64,000 nucleotides of DNA from Aquabacterium sp. (GTDB taxonomy: Bacteria > Pseudomonadota > Gammaproteobacteria > Burkholderiales > Burkholderiaceae_C), in the NCBI GenBank assembly GCA_023150345.1, contig JAKLLB010000004.1, positions 52,796 through 116,795 on the forward strand. Reading direction: 5' to 3'. Position 1 is the stretch's first letter. Every line of letters begins with the position of its first letter. The notes beneath the pieces were generated by a model. The model had not been told where the DNA came from. It worked only from the letters and a program-made list of their open reading frames with translations, and made no database searches. A program made the translations under genes and the position numbers. This document shows, piece by piece, positions 34,827 to 44,039 of the stretch.

Positions 34827-36502
34827 TGCTGCGACGGGCATTCGGGCGCGCCGTACTGGCGCTGGGACTGGCTTCGATGGGCTGGCTGGCCGGCTGTGGC
34901 CGCAGCGAACCCGAGGCACCGAAGACGGTGGTGCCAGCGGCGCCGGCGCCTGAGCAGCGCGAATTCAAGGTGCTGGCCACCAGCGACCTCAAGGACATCG
35001 AGCCGCTCGAGAAGATGGTGCTCGATGCCACCGGGGTGAAGCTCAAGTTCCGCTTCGGCGGCACGATGGAAAGCACCGAAGCCGTGCTCACCGGCAATGC
35101 CAAGGCCGATGCCGCCTGGTTCGCCAATGCCAAGTACCTGCTGAGCGACGCGCAGGGCCAGTCGCGCGTGAAGCTCCAGGAGAAGATCATGCTCTCGCCC
35201 ATCGCGGTGGGCGTGAGCGAGTCCGATGCCAAGCGCCATGGCTGGACGGCTGCAGGCACCAAGCTCACCTGGAAAGACATCGCCAGCGCGGCGCGGGCGG
35301 GCAAGCTCACGTATGCGCTGTCCAACCCCGCCACGTCCAACCAGGGCTTCATGTCGCTCATGGGCGTGGTGGCGGCGGCAAGCCAGAAGTCCGAAGCGCT
35401 CACGGCGGGCGACGTCGACCGCGGTGCCATCGCCGACTTCCTTCGCGGCTACAAGATCCCGGGCGACAACTCGACCTACCTGTCCGAGCAGTTCATCGCC
35501 CACCAGGGCACCCGCGCCAACGCGTTCATCAATTACGAGAGCTGGCTGCTCAGCCTGAACGCATCGGGCAAGCTGCGCGAGAAGCTGCACCTGATCTACC
35601 CGCATGAAGGCGTGAGCAACGCCGACTACCCCTTCATGCTGCTCAACGACGAACGGCGTGCCGACTACGTCAAGGTCGTGGAATACCTCAAGGGCGAGGC
35701 GGCGCAAATGTGGCTGGCAAGGCAGACCCTGCGCCGGCCCATCGTGACCGAGTACGCCGCGCGCGTGGAAGACATCCTGCCCAAGCAGGGCCTGCAGGTC
35801 GAACTGCCGTTCTCGCCCGACCGGGCGTTGGCCGATGGCCTGATCGCGGCCTACCTCAACGAGTTCCGCACGCCGATCGCCAGCACCTTCGTGCTCGACA
35901 CCAGCGGCAGCATGCAAGGCGGTGGCCGGCGCCAACAGCTGGTGCAGGCCATCCATTACATCGCTGGCGCCGATGCCTCGCTCACCGGCCGCATCGCCAA
36001 GCTCACCAACCGCGAGCGGATCTGGCTGCAACCCTTTGCGGACCAGCCCTACGGCCTCACCCGCTTCGAGGTGCCGGCGGGCAGCACGAGCGGCAAGGGC
36101 GTGGCGCTGCAGGCCGACAGCGAGGCCAAGCAGGCTGTGCTGGCCGAGGTGCGCGACTTTGCCGACAACCTGAAAATGACGGGCGGCACGGCGCTCTACG
36201 ATGCCGTGCTGGTGTCGTTGCAACGCATGCTCGAGGAGCGCAAGTCCAATCCGCGCTACCAATACTCGGTGGTGGCCTTCACCGATGGCGAGAACAACAA
36301 GGGCCGCACGCTCGAGCAGTTCAAGCGCGACTACGCCGCCCTGCCTGAAGATGTGCGTGGCATCCCGGTGTTCCTGGTGCTGTTCGGCGAGGCCAACGAG
36401 GCTGCGCTGAAGGACCTGGTGCAGGTGACCGGCGGGCGCGTGTTCGATGCCCGCAAGACGCCTCTGTATGGCGTGTTCAAGGACATCCGGGCTTTCCAGT
36501 GA
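34823..36502 (+). CDS. Lipoprotein fusing a solute-binding domain to a VWA domain
   Basis: 559 residues. Lipobox LAGC with Cys25. Residues about 45-330 form an extracellular solute-binding fold: FKVLATSDLKDIEPL, LKFRFGGTMESTEAVL, LTYALSNPATSNQGFMSLMG and AFINYESWLLSLN. A von Willebrand A domain follows from about residue 352, with a complete MIDAS: D359-T-S361-G-S363, Thr453 in TGGTAL and Asp488 in TDGENN. The MIDAS would bind a divalent metal and mediate protein contact. Start overlaps the previous stop by 4 bases; the next gene begins 24 bases after the stop. The fusion links ligand sensing to a metal-dependent adhesion module (inference). Confidence 0.85.
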   Translation: MMLRRAFGRAVLALGLASMGWLAGCGRSEPEAPKTVVPAAPAPEQREFKVLATSDLKDIEPLEKMVLDATGVKLKFRFGGTMESTEAVLTGNAKADAAWFANAKYLLSDAQGQSRVKLQEKIMLSPIAVGVSESDAKRHGWTAAGTKLTWKDIASAARAGKLTYALSNPATSNQGFMSLMGVVAAASQKSEALTAGDVDRGAIADFLRGYKIPGDNSTYLSEQFIAHQGTRANAFINYESWLLSLNASGKLREKLHLIYPHEGVSNADYPFMLLNDERRADYVKVVEYLKGEAAQMWLARQTLRRPIVTEYAARVEDILPKQGLQVELPFSPDRALADGLIAAYLNEFRTPIASTFVLDTSGSMQGGGRRQQLVQAIHYIAGADASLTGRIAKLTNRERIWLQPFADQPYGLTRFEVPAGSTSGKGVALQADSEAKQAVLAEVRDFADNLKMTGGTALYDAVLVSLQRMLEERKSNPRYQYSVVAFTDGENNKGRTLEQFKRDYAALPEDVRGIPVFLVLFGEANEAALKDLVQVTGGRVFDARKTPLYGVFKDIRAFQ

Positions 36503-36526
36503 CGTCGGGCGCCGGAATCCATTGAC

Positions 36527-37234
36527 ATGGGAACCAAGCTGCTGCGCCTGATCGCGGCGCCGGCCCAGTGGTGTGGCCTGGGCCTGGCCGCCGCGGTGCT
36601 GGTGCTCAAGGGGCTGGGCCTGCTCGGCACGCTCGGCCTGGGGGTGGCGGTGCTGGGCTATGTGGCCGGGTTCGCGATCGGTGGCCTGTGGTTCGGCTGG
36701 CCGTCGACCCAGGAACCCGAGTGGGAAGCGCTGCAGTTCAACGATGAAGGCGATGCGCGTGCAGCCATGGAACGGGCGCTCGACGGTGTGCGCCGGCTCA
36801 CCGAGTACAACCCGGACAACCGCATTCCGGCCAGCCTGCAGGCGCGGGTGCTCGAGCTGTGCAAGGCGCTCGAGGGACTGCTCGACCAATGGGAGCGCTC
36901 CAAGGGCACGTTGTCGTTGCAGGACAGTTTCCATGCGCGCCACATCGCCATCCGCTACCTGCCCGAGGCCTTGAACACCTACCTGTCGATACCGGCCTCG
37001 TTTGCCGCCACCCGCGTGCTCGACAACGGCAAGACGGCGCAGGACACCTTCCGCGACACCATCGGCGAGCTCGAAGGCAAGGTGCGTGAATTGGGTGACG
37101 ACCTGGCCGCGCAGGATGCCCATGCCTTCCTCGTGCACTCGCGCTTTCTCAAGGAGAAGTTCGGCACGCCTGCGGTGTCGCTGCAGCCCGAACCCGCCCG
37201 TATGACCCGACCCGAACCGAAGGACACGCCATGA
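36527..37234 (+). CDS. XpaC-like membrane protein (5-bromo-4-chloroindolyl phosphate hydrolysis family)
   Basis: 235 residues. Two close hydrophobic segments in the first 60 residues (CGLGLAAAVLVLKGLGLLGTLGLGVAVLGYVAGFAIGGLWFGW overall) are followed by a cytoplasmic all-helical region (RALDGVRRLTEYNPDNRIPASLQARVLELC; FHARHIAIRYLPEALNTYLSIP). This resembles XpaC proteins, which commonly sit next to telA; the assignment rests mainly on that pairing and on the YLPEALNTYL motif. Function of XpaC is not known biochemically. Its stop overlaps the telA start (ATGA), so the two are coupled. Confidence 0.65.
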   Translation: MGTKLLRLIAAPAQWCGLGLAAAVLVLKGLGLLGTLGLGVAVLGYVAGFAIGGLWFGWPSTQEPEWEALQFNDEGDARAAMERALDGVRRLTEYNPDNRIPASLQARVLELCKALEGLLDQWERSKGTLSLQDSFHARHIAIRYLPEALNTYLSIPASFAATRVLDNGKTAQDTFRDTIGELEGKVRELGDDLAAQDAHAFLVHSRFLKEKFGTPAVSLQPEPARMTRPEPKDTP

Positions 37235-38466
37235 CCGATTCCGCGTCGCCCGCTCCCGCCACCACCACAGCGGCCGCCACCGCCACCGTGCCGGTGTTCA
37301 CCCTGGAGCCACCCGAGGTCATCCACCCGGTGCCGGTGGAGCAGGCGCGCGAGGCCGTGCCGCTCAAGCCCGAAGTGCAGCAGCAGGTGGATGCCCAGGT
37401 GCTGCGCTTCATCGACGCACTGGCCAGCGAGGACCTGCACTCGGATGCCTTCCGCCAGCGCCTGGACAGTGCCTTTGCCCTTGGTAAGGAGGAAATCTCC
37501 AACGCCTCGGCGCTCATGCAGGGCCGGCTGATGCAGCGCAACTTTGCCGGTGTCGAGGACTCGCCGGCGTACAAGGCCATCGCAGAGATCCGTGCGCAGC
37601 TCGACGAACTCAACCCCGGCAACGATGGAGACCTGATGCAGCCGCGCAAGCTGCTGGGCATCATCCCCTTCGGCAGCAAGCTCGAGGCCTACTTCCGCAA
37701 GTACCAGAGCGCGGCCGAGCAGCTCAAGACCAGCATGGGCCAGCTCTACACCGCGCGCGATGACCTGCAGAAGGATGTGGTCGACATCGAGGCCACCCGC
37801 GGCAAGCTCTGGGAGGCGATGCACAAGCTCGCCGCCGCGGCGCGCTTTGCGACCACGCTCGATGCCCGGCTCGAGGAGAAGGTGAAGTCGCTCGAACCCA
37901 CCGATCCGACGCGTGCACAGGCGTTGCGCCAGGAGGTGCTGTTCTACGCGCGCCAGAACCTGCAGGACATCCAGACCCAGCAGGCGGTGTGCATCAACGG
38001 CTACCTCGCACTCGACGTGCTGAAGAAGACCGGCCGCGAGATGATGAACGGCTGCACCCGCGTGGCCACCACCGGCATGAGTGCGCTGGCCGTGGCGCAG
38101 ACGGTGGCACGCGCCACCGGCAACCAGATCCGCGTGATGGAGATGCTGCAGGGCGTGAACGCGACCATCGGCAACCTGATCAGCGAGACCGGTCGCGCGC
38201 TGAACCAGCATGTGGACCAGACCACGCAGTTCGCGCAGAACCCGATGCTGGGCATCGAGAAGATGAAGGAGATGTTCGACCAGACCTTCCAGGCCATGGA
38301 TGCGATGGACAACTTCCGGGCCAAGGCCATCGAGGTGATGGGCCAGAACAACCAGATCATCCGCGAGCAGATCGCGCGGGCCGACACTTACGTCGATCGC
38401 ACCCGCCAGCAGCAGGCCCGCGAGGCCGCCGGCGGCTCGGCACTCGATGGCCCGGTGAAGCTGTAG
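37231..38466 (+). CDS. telA: TelA-family toxic-anion-resistance protein
   Basis: A 411-residue, predominantly alpha-helical soluble protein of the TelA family (PF05816). A Pro/Ala/Thr-rich N-terminal tail precedes the domain. Family marks are KLLGIIPFGSKLEAYFRKYQSAAEQL, ARQNLQDIQTQQAVCINGYLALDVL and GTDxI-type ending replaced by TIGNLISETGRALNQHV. TelA was named for tellurite resistance, but in different bacteria it is linked to envelope or lantibiotic stress. Coiled coils are likely. It overlaps the XpaC-like gene by 4 bases and ends the operon; the following gene is on the opposite strand. Confidence 0.88.
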   Translation: MTDSASPAPATTTAAATATVPVFTLEPPEVIHPVPVEQAREAVPLKPEVQQQVDAQVLRFIDALASEDLHSDAFRQRLDSAFALGKEEISNASALMQGRLMQRNFAGVEDSPAYKAIAEIRAQLDELNPGNDGDLMQPRKLLGIIPFGSKLEAYFRKYQSAAEQLKTSMGQLYTARDDLQKDVVDIEATRGKLWEAMHKLAAAARFATTLDARLEEKVKSLEPTDPTRAQALRQEVLFYARQNLQDIQTQQAVCINGYLALDVLKKTGREMMNGCTRVATTGMSALAVAQTVARATGNQIRVMEMLQGVNATIGNLISETGRALNQHVDQTTQFAQNPMLGIEKMKEMFDQTFQAMDAMDNFRAKAIEVMGQNNQIIREQIARADTYVDRTRQQQAREAAGGSALDGPVKL

Positions 38467-38490
38467 CCCCAGGGCAGGCGAGCGGCCGCC

Positions 38491-39090
38491 TCAGTGCGCC
38501 GCCGATACCGCCCAGTCCAGCGCATCCTCCAGGCGATCGTCGCCCCAGAAGATCTCACGGCCGCACACGAATGTGGGTGAGCCGAACAGACCGAGCTCGC
38601 GCGCGCGGTCGGTCTGCCGCTGATAGGCAGCAATGCACTCGGCCATGCGCGCGGGCGCGAGCTCGGTGTCGGGGTCGTGGCCGGTGGATTCGATCAAGGC
38701 CCGCAGCGTGGCCTCGTCGCCCGGGTCGCGATGTTCGATGAACCATGCGTGGTACGCCGCGCGCGTGAACGCGGGGCACCAGCCGTCGAGCGCGGCACGC
38801 ATGGCCAGGTGGTTGGCGCGCTCGTCCCGGTCGATGGGGTAGGGGGGCTCCCCCGCGAACGGCACGCCGAAGCGGCGGGCGCGGCGTTCCACGTCGCGCC
38901 ACATGTAGCGCATCTTCACCGGCTTGCCCACGAACGGCGGGTTCTGCTGCTCGCGCATCAGCGTGCGCACGCTGAACGGCCGCCATACGAGCTCGACCCC
39001 GCGCTCGTGCGCCAGGGCCGCCGCGCGCCAGACCGACAAATGGCTGTACGTGCTGCCGATGAAGAAATAGAAGTCGAGGGTGGGCGACAT
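38491..39090 (-). CDS. DsbA-fold 2-hydroxychromene-2-carboxylate isomerase-like protein
   Basis: A 199-residue thioredoxin-fold protein of the HCCA isomerase (kappa GST-like) family. The N-terminal FYFFIGSTYSHLS replaces the CxxC of DsbA with a serine, and VFGSPTFV near the C-terminus appears as LFGSPTFVCGREIFWGDDR. It probably acts as a glutathione-dependent isomerase in aromatic ring degradation, or as a GST-like enzyme. I chose ATG 39090 because the first strand begins there; the frame is open to 39135. It lies downstream of the Reg_prop cyclase gene with a 73-base gap on the same strand. No naphthalene pathway genes are nearby. Confidence 0.82.
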   Translation of the reverse strand: MSPTLDFYFFIGSTYSHLSVWRAAALAHERGVELVWRPFSVRTLMREQQNPPFVGKPVKMRYMWRDVERRARRFGVPFAGEPPYPIDRDERANHLAMRAALDGWCPAFTRAAYHAWFIEHRDPGDEATLRALIESTGHDPDTELAPARMAECIAAYQRQTDRARELGLFGSPTFVCGREIFWGDDRLEDALDWAVSAAH

Positions 39091-39163
39091 GGCAGGCACC
39101 AGCATGCGCCGGCGGCGCGCCGTTGGCAAGACCAACGGCGCCGGCTCCAGGATCGGTTCCCGG

Positions 39164-42100
39164 CTACACGGATCGCACCAACCGCAGCTCGCCGCTCTCG
39201 GCCCACTGGGTGAATGCGCCGCGCGCGCCCTGGCGCAACGCCTGTGGGCTGGCGCTGGTGGCCTCCAGTGCGCCGCACCACTGGTTGCGGCCGGCGCGCT
39301 TGGCTGTGTAGAGCGCGCCGTCGGCGACGTCGATCACCTGGCTCCAGTTCAGCGCGCGGGGGTGCTGCAGCGACAGCGGGAATGCGGCAAAGCCGACCGA
39401 GCAGGTGCACGGCACTCTGCTGCCGTCCGGTAGCTCGAACAGTGTGCCGCCGACCCGGGCGCGTGCGCGCTCGGCGAGCTCGGGCGCGTGCCCGCGCCCG
39501 GTGGCCCGCGCCACGATCAGGAACTCCTCGCCGCCCCAGCGCACCAGGTAGTCGGCATCGCGGAACACCTCGCGCAGCCGCTGCGCGGTCTGCACCAGCA
39601 CGGCGTCGCCGGCCGAGTGTCCGTGCTGGTCGTTGATCTGCTTGAAGTGGTCCAGGTCGACCAGAAAGAACACGAGGTCGGTCTCCGGCGGTGCCGGTGT
39701 CGCGTCGGGGTGAGCATCGGTACCAGTCTGGGCGGCATCGCCGGCGGTGTTGGGCGGCCCTTCGTGCTGGCGATAGGCCAGGGCGGCGTCGGACTCGATG
39801 TGCTGGGCCAGGAAGCGCCGGTTGCGCAGCCCGGTGAGTGGGTCCGAGAGGCTGGCTTCCTCCAGCGCTAGTGACTGGCGCCGCAACGCCTCGGAGACCG
39901 ATTCGAGCTCGGCCGTGCGCTCGTGCACCTTGCGCTCGAGCGCCAGCCGCTGGCGCTGCAGCCACGCCGTGCGCAGCTGCACCACCGCCATCAGTGCCAC
40001 CGCCATCAGTGCCAATGCCAGACCCCGTGCCCACCAGGTCTGCCACCATGCGGGCATCACCTGCAAGGGAACCGCCAACTCGTGCCGGCTGGTCGTGCCG
40101 CTGCGGTTGGTGCCGCGTATGCGCAGGGTGTAGCTGCCCGGGGGCAGGTTGCTGTAGTTGGCCACGCGGTAGTCGGCGCCCTGGCTCGACCATTGCGCGT
40201 CGTAGCCCTCGAGCTGCCAGGCGTAGCGCACGCGCGCCGGATCGCTGTAGTCCAGCGCCGCGAACTCGAAAGCGATGTCACGCTGACCGGGCTTCAGCAC
40301 CAGGCCTGGGTTGGCCAGGGCCACCGGTTGAGGCTGGCCGTCGATGCGCAGGCCGGTCAGGACCAGGGGCGGATCGTAGGCCCAGGGCTCGAAGCGCTCG
40401 GGCTGCACCACCAGCAGGCCCTTGCTGCCACCGAACAGCATCAGCCCATCGTCGAGCTGTGCGTAGGCACGGAACCAGCCGGTGCCGATGTCGGCGCCAT
40501 CGGCAGCGGTCAGTCCGTGCAATCGCCCGCTGGCAGGGTCGAACACGCCCAGGTGGGTCCACAGACGGCCGCGGCTGTCCTCCAGCAGATTCGCGCCCAT
40601 CGATTGCGTCGGCAGGCCGTACCGCCGCGCCGTGTGTTCATAGCGCGCCGTCTTGCCGTCCCAGGTCAACAACCGGTGCAGTCCGGCCGGGGTGTCGATC
40701 CACAGCCGCTGCTGGCGGTCGAGCAGCAGGCCCAACACGGCGGCATGCGCAGGTCCTTCTCCGGCGGCGGGCTCCACAGCCTGCAACACGACCGATCCGG
40801 ACGCGACGGTATACAGCCCGCTCTCCGTGCCCACCCACAACCGACCATCGCTGGCTTGAACGAGCGCGTTGACATCGCCCTTGACCGCACGCGCCCCCTC
40901 GGCCGCGACGCGCGTAACGGTGTCGGCCGCCGGGTCGTAGCGGTGCAGGCCGTCCTGCGTGGCGATCCACACCGCACCGTCGCCGGTGGCAATCATGCGC
41001 CGCGCGCGGCCGGCCCCGAGACTGTGCACCCGCAGCACGCGCCGATCGGTGCTCATCTGGTAGAGCCCGGAGTCGCTGCCCACCCACACGGTGCCGTCGG
41101 CAGCCTGCACGAGGCTGCCGATGCGCCCGGCACCCAGCGCACCGGGGCGCCTCGGTTCGGGATGCACGGCCCCTGCCAGGCGCATCCGCGCGTCCAGGAT
41201 GGCCAGTCCGCGCTCCTGGGTGCCGAGCCAGATCTCGCCGGTGCTCAACTGCAGCACGCTGCGCACATTGGGTTCTTCGAGCACGCCGCCGTGCCCGCCG
41301 CGGCTGCGCAGCACATGAATGCCGCGGTTGGCGGGATCGTGGCGTTGCAGGCCCCCGCTGTAGCCGCCGGCCCAGAGCCAGCCACCGCGGTCTCGCAGCA
41401 AGGCGCGCACCTCGTTGGATGCCAGGCTGGCGGGCTGCCCGGGAACGTGGCGCAAGTGGCGCAGCACCGTGAGCTCGCTGGCATCGCGCACCTCGATGCC
41501 GTCGGCGCGGGCCACCCAGATCTGGCCTGTCGGGCCCTGGGCGATGTCGTAGATGGCCTGTCGGTGGCCACCGGAATCGGAGGTGCCGCTCCACGCCTGA
41601 CCCGTGGCGGGATCCAGTACCAGAAGATCGCCTTGCTGCGTGCCGATCCACAACCGCCCGTCGGCGGCCTGAGTGATCCGTGTGACCGTGCGGCCACCCA
41701 GCGACGTGCGGCCCGCGTCGCCTGGCGGCGCCTCGAATGCGGCCTGGCCGGCGCGGCGCCGTACCAGCCCGTTCCAGGTTCCCACCCACAGCGTGCCCTG
41801 GCGGTCCACGGCGAGCGACTGGATGCGGTCGTCGGGCAACCCGGCCCCTACTCCACCCGGCGCGGAGCGGAAGTGCTGGAACCGGTCGCTGGCCGGGTCG
41901 TATCGATCGAGCCCGTGCCCGATCGTGCCGATCCATACGCCGCCTTCGGTGTCTTCAGCCAATGCTCGCACCGTACCGGCGGCCAGCGCATGCGGGTCAC
42001 CCGGGCGATGGCGAAAGACATCCAGCCGATCGGTGTCGGGGTCATAGCGACCGAGGCCGTCGGACTCGGTGCCGAACCACAGGCGGCCGTCACGCGTGAC

Positions 42101-42421
42101 CAGGACCACCCGAATGAATGCCCGCGCCTGCCGGGCGGCCTCGCCCTCGGCCCGCGGCGCCGCCGGATCGAGCCGGTACCCGTCGTAGCGCATCAGGCCC
42201 GCGCTGGTGCCCAGCCACAGAAAGCCGCGTCGGTCTTGCGCCAGGGTCGAGACCACGTCCTGCGGAATGAACCCCGGGCCGCCGACGGTATGAAACTGCG
42301 GCTCGTCCAGGTCGGGGGTGTCCACGCCTGCCGCAGCGGCACCATGCAGCAGCGCAGCCAAGGCAACCAGGGATGCGCCCCATCGAACCACGTCCCGCCA
42401 TGGCTCGCGGGCCGGGCGCAT
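39164..42421 (-). CDS. Ligand-sensing diguanylate cyclase with periplasmic two-component-regulator propeller and Y_Y_Y domain
   Basis: 1085 residues. A signal peptide (WGASLVALAALLHGAAAAG) leads to a large two-propeller sensor of Reg_prop blades such as FIPQDVVSTLAQDRRGFLWLG and DGRLWIGTQQGDL. A Y_Y_Y domain follows at about residues 730-777 (YAWQLEGYDAQW), then a single transmembrane helix (ARGLALALMAVALMAVVQ), a coiled coil and a C-terminal GGDEF domain with GGEEF at residues 963-967 and a preceding R-x-x-D-x-x-like RARARVGGT. It likely makes c-di-GMP in response to an external ligand, often a glycan. It follows the CtpA gene by 19 bases on the same strand, suggesting co-transcription. Confidence 0.88.
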   Translation of the reverse strand: MRPAREPWRDVVRWGASLVALAALLHGAAAAGVDTPDLDEPQFHTVGGPGFIPQDVVSTLAQDRRGFLWLGTSAGLMRYDGYRLDPAAPRAEGEAARQARAFIRVVLVTRDGRLWFGTESDGLGRYDPDTDRLDVFRHRPGDPHALAAGTVRALAEDTEGGVWIGTIGHGLDRYDPASDRFQHFRSAPGGVGAGLPDDRIQSLAVDRQGTLWVGTWNGLVRRRAGQAAFEAPPGDAGRTSLGGRTVTRITQAADGRLWIGTQQGDLLVLDPATGQAWSGTSDSGGHRQAIYDIAQGPTGQIWVARADGIEVRDASELTVLRHLRHVPGQPASLASNEVRALLRDRGGWLWAGGYSGGLQRHDPANRGIHVLRSRGGHGGVLEEPNVRSVLQLSTGEIWLGTQERGLAILDARMRLAGAVHPEPRRPGALGAGRIGSLVQAADGTVWVGSDSGLYQMSTDRRVLRVHSLGAGRARRMIATGDGAVWIATQDGLHRYDPAADTVTRVAAEGARAVKGDVNALVQASDGRLWVGTESGLYTVASGSVVLQAVEPAAGEGPAHAAVLGLLLDRQQRLWIDTPAGLHRLLTWDGKTARYEHTARRYGLPTQSMGANLLEDSRGRLWTHLGVFDPASGRLHGLTAADGADIGTGWFRAYAQLDDGLMLFGGSKGLLVVQPERFEPWAYDPPLVLTGLRIDGQPQPVALANPGLVLKPGQRDIAFEFAALDYSDPARVRYAWQLEGYDAQWSSQGADYRVANYSNLPPGSYTLRIRGTNRSGTTSRHELAVPLQVMPAWWQTWWARGLALALMAVALMAVVQLRTAWLQRQRLALERKVHERTAELESVSEALRRQSLALEEASLSDPLTGLRNRRFLAQHIESDAALAYRQHEGPPNTAGDAAQTGTDAHPDATPAPPETDLVFFLVDLDHFKQINDQHGHSAGDAVLVQTAQRLREVFRDADYLVRWGGEEFLIVARATGRGHAPELAERARARVGGTLFELPDGSRVPCTCSVGFAAFPLSLQHPRALNWSQVIDVADGALYTAKRAGRNQWCGALEATSASPQALRQGARGAFTQWAESGELRLVRSV

Positions 42422-42440
42422 CAGCGAGGCGCCCGCAACG

Positions 42441-43883
42441 CTACTTGGCCGGCGCGGCATCGAGCGCCGCACGGCGCTCGACCATGGTCTTGCTGGCCAC
42501 GACCGGCTTGCCCTTGAGCTGGTTGAGTGCCTGTTGCAGCGGGAAGTCATCGGCGGTGCCGAACTCGGGCAGGGGCTTGGGCGGTTCCTTGGATTTCGCC
42601 ATCTGGTCCTCGAGCTTCTTGCGCGCTTCCTCGCGGGCCTGCTCGCGGACCGGGTCTTTTTTCTCTTCGCTGCCGACCAGGTGCTTCTCGAGATCGGCCT
42701 CGCGCATGCGCAGCGCCGCGTACACGTTGCCGTCGACCGTCTCGTCGAGCCAGACGTCGGGCACGATGCCCTTGGCCTGTATCGACCGTCCGGCGGGCGT
42801 GTAGTACCTCGAGGTCGTCATCTTCAGCGCGGTATCAGCAGTGAGCTGCTGGATCGATTGCACCGAGCCCTTGCCGAAGGTCTGGGCGCCCATGATGGTG
42901 GCGCGCTTGTGGTCCTGCAGTGCACCGGCCACGATTTCGCTGGCCGAGGCCGAGCCTTCGTTGACCAGCACCACCAGCGGCACATTCTTGATGGCGGCAG
43001 GCAGACGCTTGAGCGGGTCGGGGCCGCGCATGGCGTAATGCTCGGGCACCGCCTTGAGCGTGGAGCGCGACTCGACCATCTGCCCGTTGGTCGAGACCAC
43101 CGTGACCCCGCTGGGCAGGAACGCGGACGAAATGGCCACCGCGCCATTGAGCAGGCCACCGGGGTCGTTGCGCAGGTCGAGCACAAGGCCCTTGAGTTGC
43201 GGATCGGCTTTGTAGAGCTCGTTGACCTTGCGGACGAAGTCTTCGACCGTGGGTTCCTGGAACTGGCTCACGCGGACCCAGCCGTAGCCGGGCTCGACGA
43301 GTTTGGCGCGCACGCTCTGCACGCGGATCTCTTCGCGGACGATGGTGACCGGGAAGCTGCGGCTTTCGTCCTTGCGGAAGATGGTGAGCACCACCTTGGT
43401 GGCCGGCTCGCCGCGCATGCGCTTGACCGCCTGGTCGAGCGAGAGGCCCTTGACTGCGGTGTCGTCGATGCGGGTGATCAGGTCACCGGGCTTGAGACCG
43501 GCCCGGAATGCCGGCGAGCCCTCGATCGGGGAGACCACCTTCACCAGGCCGTCTTCCATGCCGATCTCGATGCCCACGCCGACGAACTTGCCGGTGGTCG
43601 ACTCGCGGAACTCCTTGAAGGCCTTGCGGTCGAGATACGTCGAGTGCGGGTCGAGCCCGGCGACCATGCCGCCGATGGCATCGGAGATGAGCTTTTTCTC
43701 ATCGACCGGCTCGACGTATGAGGTCTTGACGATGTCGAACGCAGCCGCCAGCTGCTGCATCTCCTCGAGCGGGAGCGATGACAACGTGGTGCTGCGCGCG
43801 ATGGCCTGGAACTGAATCGTCGTCAGCGCACCGGCCACGGCGCCCAGCGCCAGCAACCCGGCCATTCTCAGTTTGCGACCCAT
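42441..43883 (-). CDS. ctpA: S41 family C-terminal processing peptidase (CtpA/Prc-like)
   Basis: A 480-residue periplasmic serine protease. A signal or anchor segment (RMAGLLALGAVAGALTTIQF) is followed by an N-terminal helical region, a PDZ domain (GIEIGMEDGLVKVVSPIEGSPAFRAGLKPGDLI) and the S41 domain. The serine nucleophile lies in GSASASE (residues 310-316) and the general-base lysine is K338 in TFGKGS. It trims or degrades periplasmic proteins, including cell-wall hydrolases in some species. A Lys/Glu-rich C-terminal tail of about 80 residues is present. Start 43883 gives the MGRKLRMAG anchor; the open frame continues to 44069. It leads an operon with the Reg_prop cyclase. Confidence 0.92.
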   Translation of the reverse strand: MGRKLRMAGLLALGAVAGALTTIQFQAIARSTTLSSLPLEEMQQLAAAFDIVKTSYVEPVDEKKLISDAIGGMVAGLDPHSTYLDRKAFKEFRESTTGKFVGVGIEIGMEDGLVKVVSPIEGSPAFRAGLKPGDLITRIDDTAVKGLSLDQAVKRMRGEPATKVVLTIFRKDESRSFPVTIVREEIRVQSVRAKLVEPGYGWVRVSQFQEPTVEDFVRKVNELYKADPQLKGLVLDLRNDPGGLLNGAVAISSAFLPSGVTVVSTNGQMVESRSTLKAVPEHYAMRGPDPLKRLPAAIKNVPLVVLVNEGSASASEIVAGALQDHKRATIMGAQTFGKGSVQSIQQLTADTALKMTTSRYYTPAGRSIQAKGIVPDVWLDETVDGNVYAALRMREADLEKHLVGSEEKKDPVREQAREEARKKLEDQMAKSKEPPKPLPEFGTADDFPLQQALNQLKGKPVVASKTMVERRAALDAAPAK

Positions 43884-44039
43884 CACGACCCTGCCTTCTC
43901 GGCCGATACGTCCCGGCCATCTCGATTGACGCGGCCAGTATAGAACCGGCACCCGTATCAGAGTGCCGGATAAGGGCGAAAGTTGCAAGCACCGAGGCCT
44001 GCAAGTGCGCAGTCGCCGTGAGAACCTGGGCGCCGGTGG

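Noticed and set aside
34511-37138. An 875-codon minus-strand open frame opposite the VWA/XpaC genes.
   Set aside because: The plus-strand genes show intact motifs and coupled starts; the antisense product shows none.
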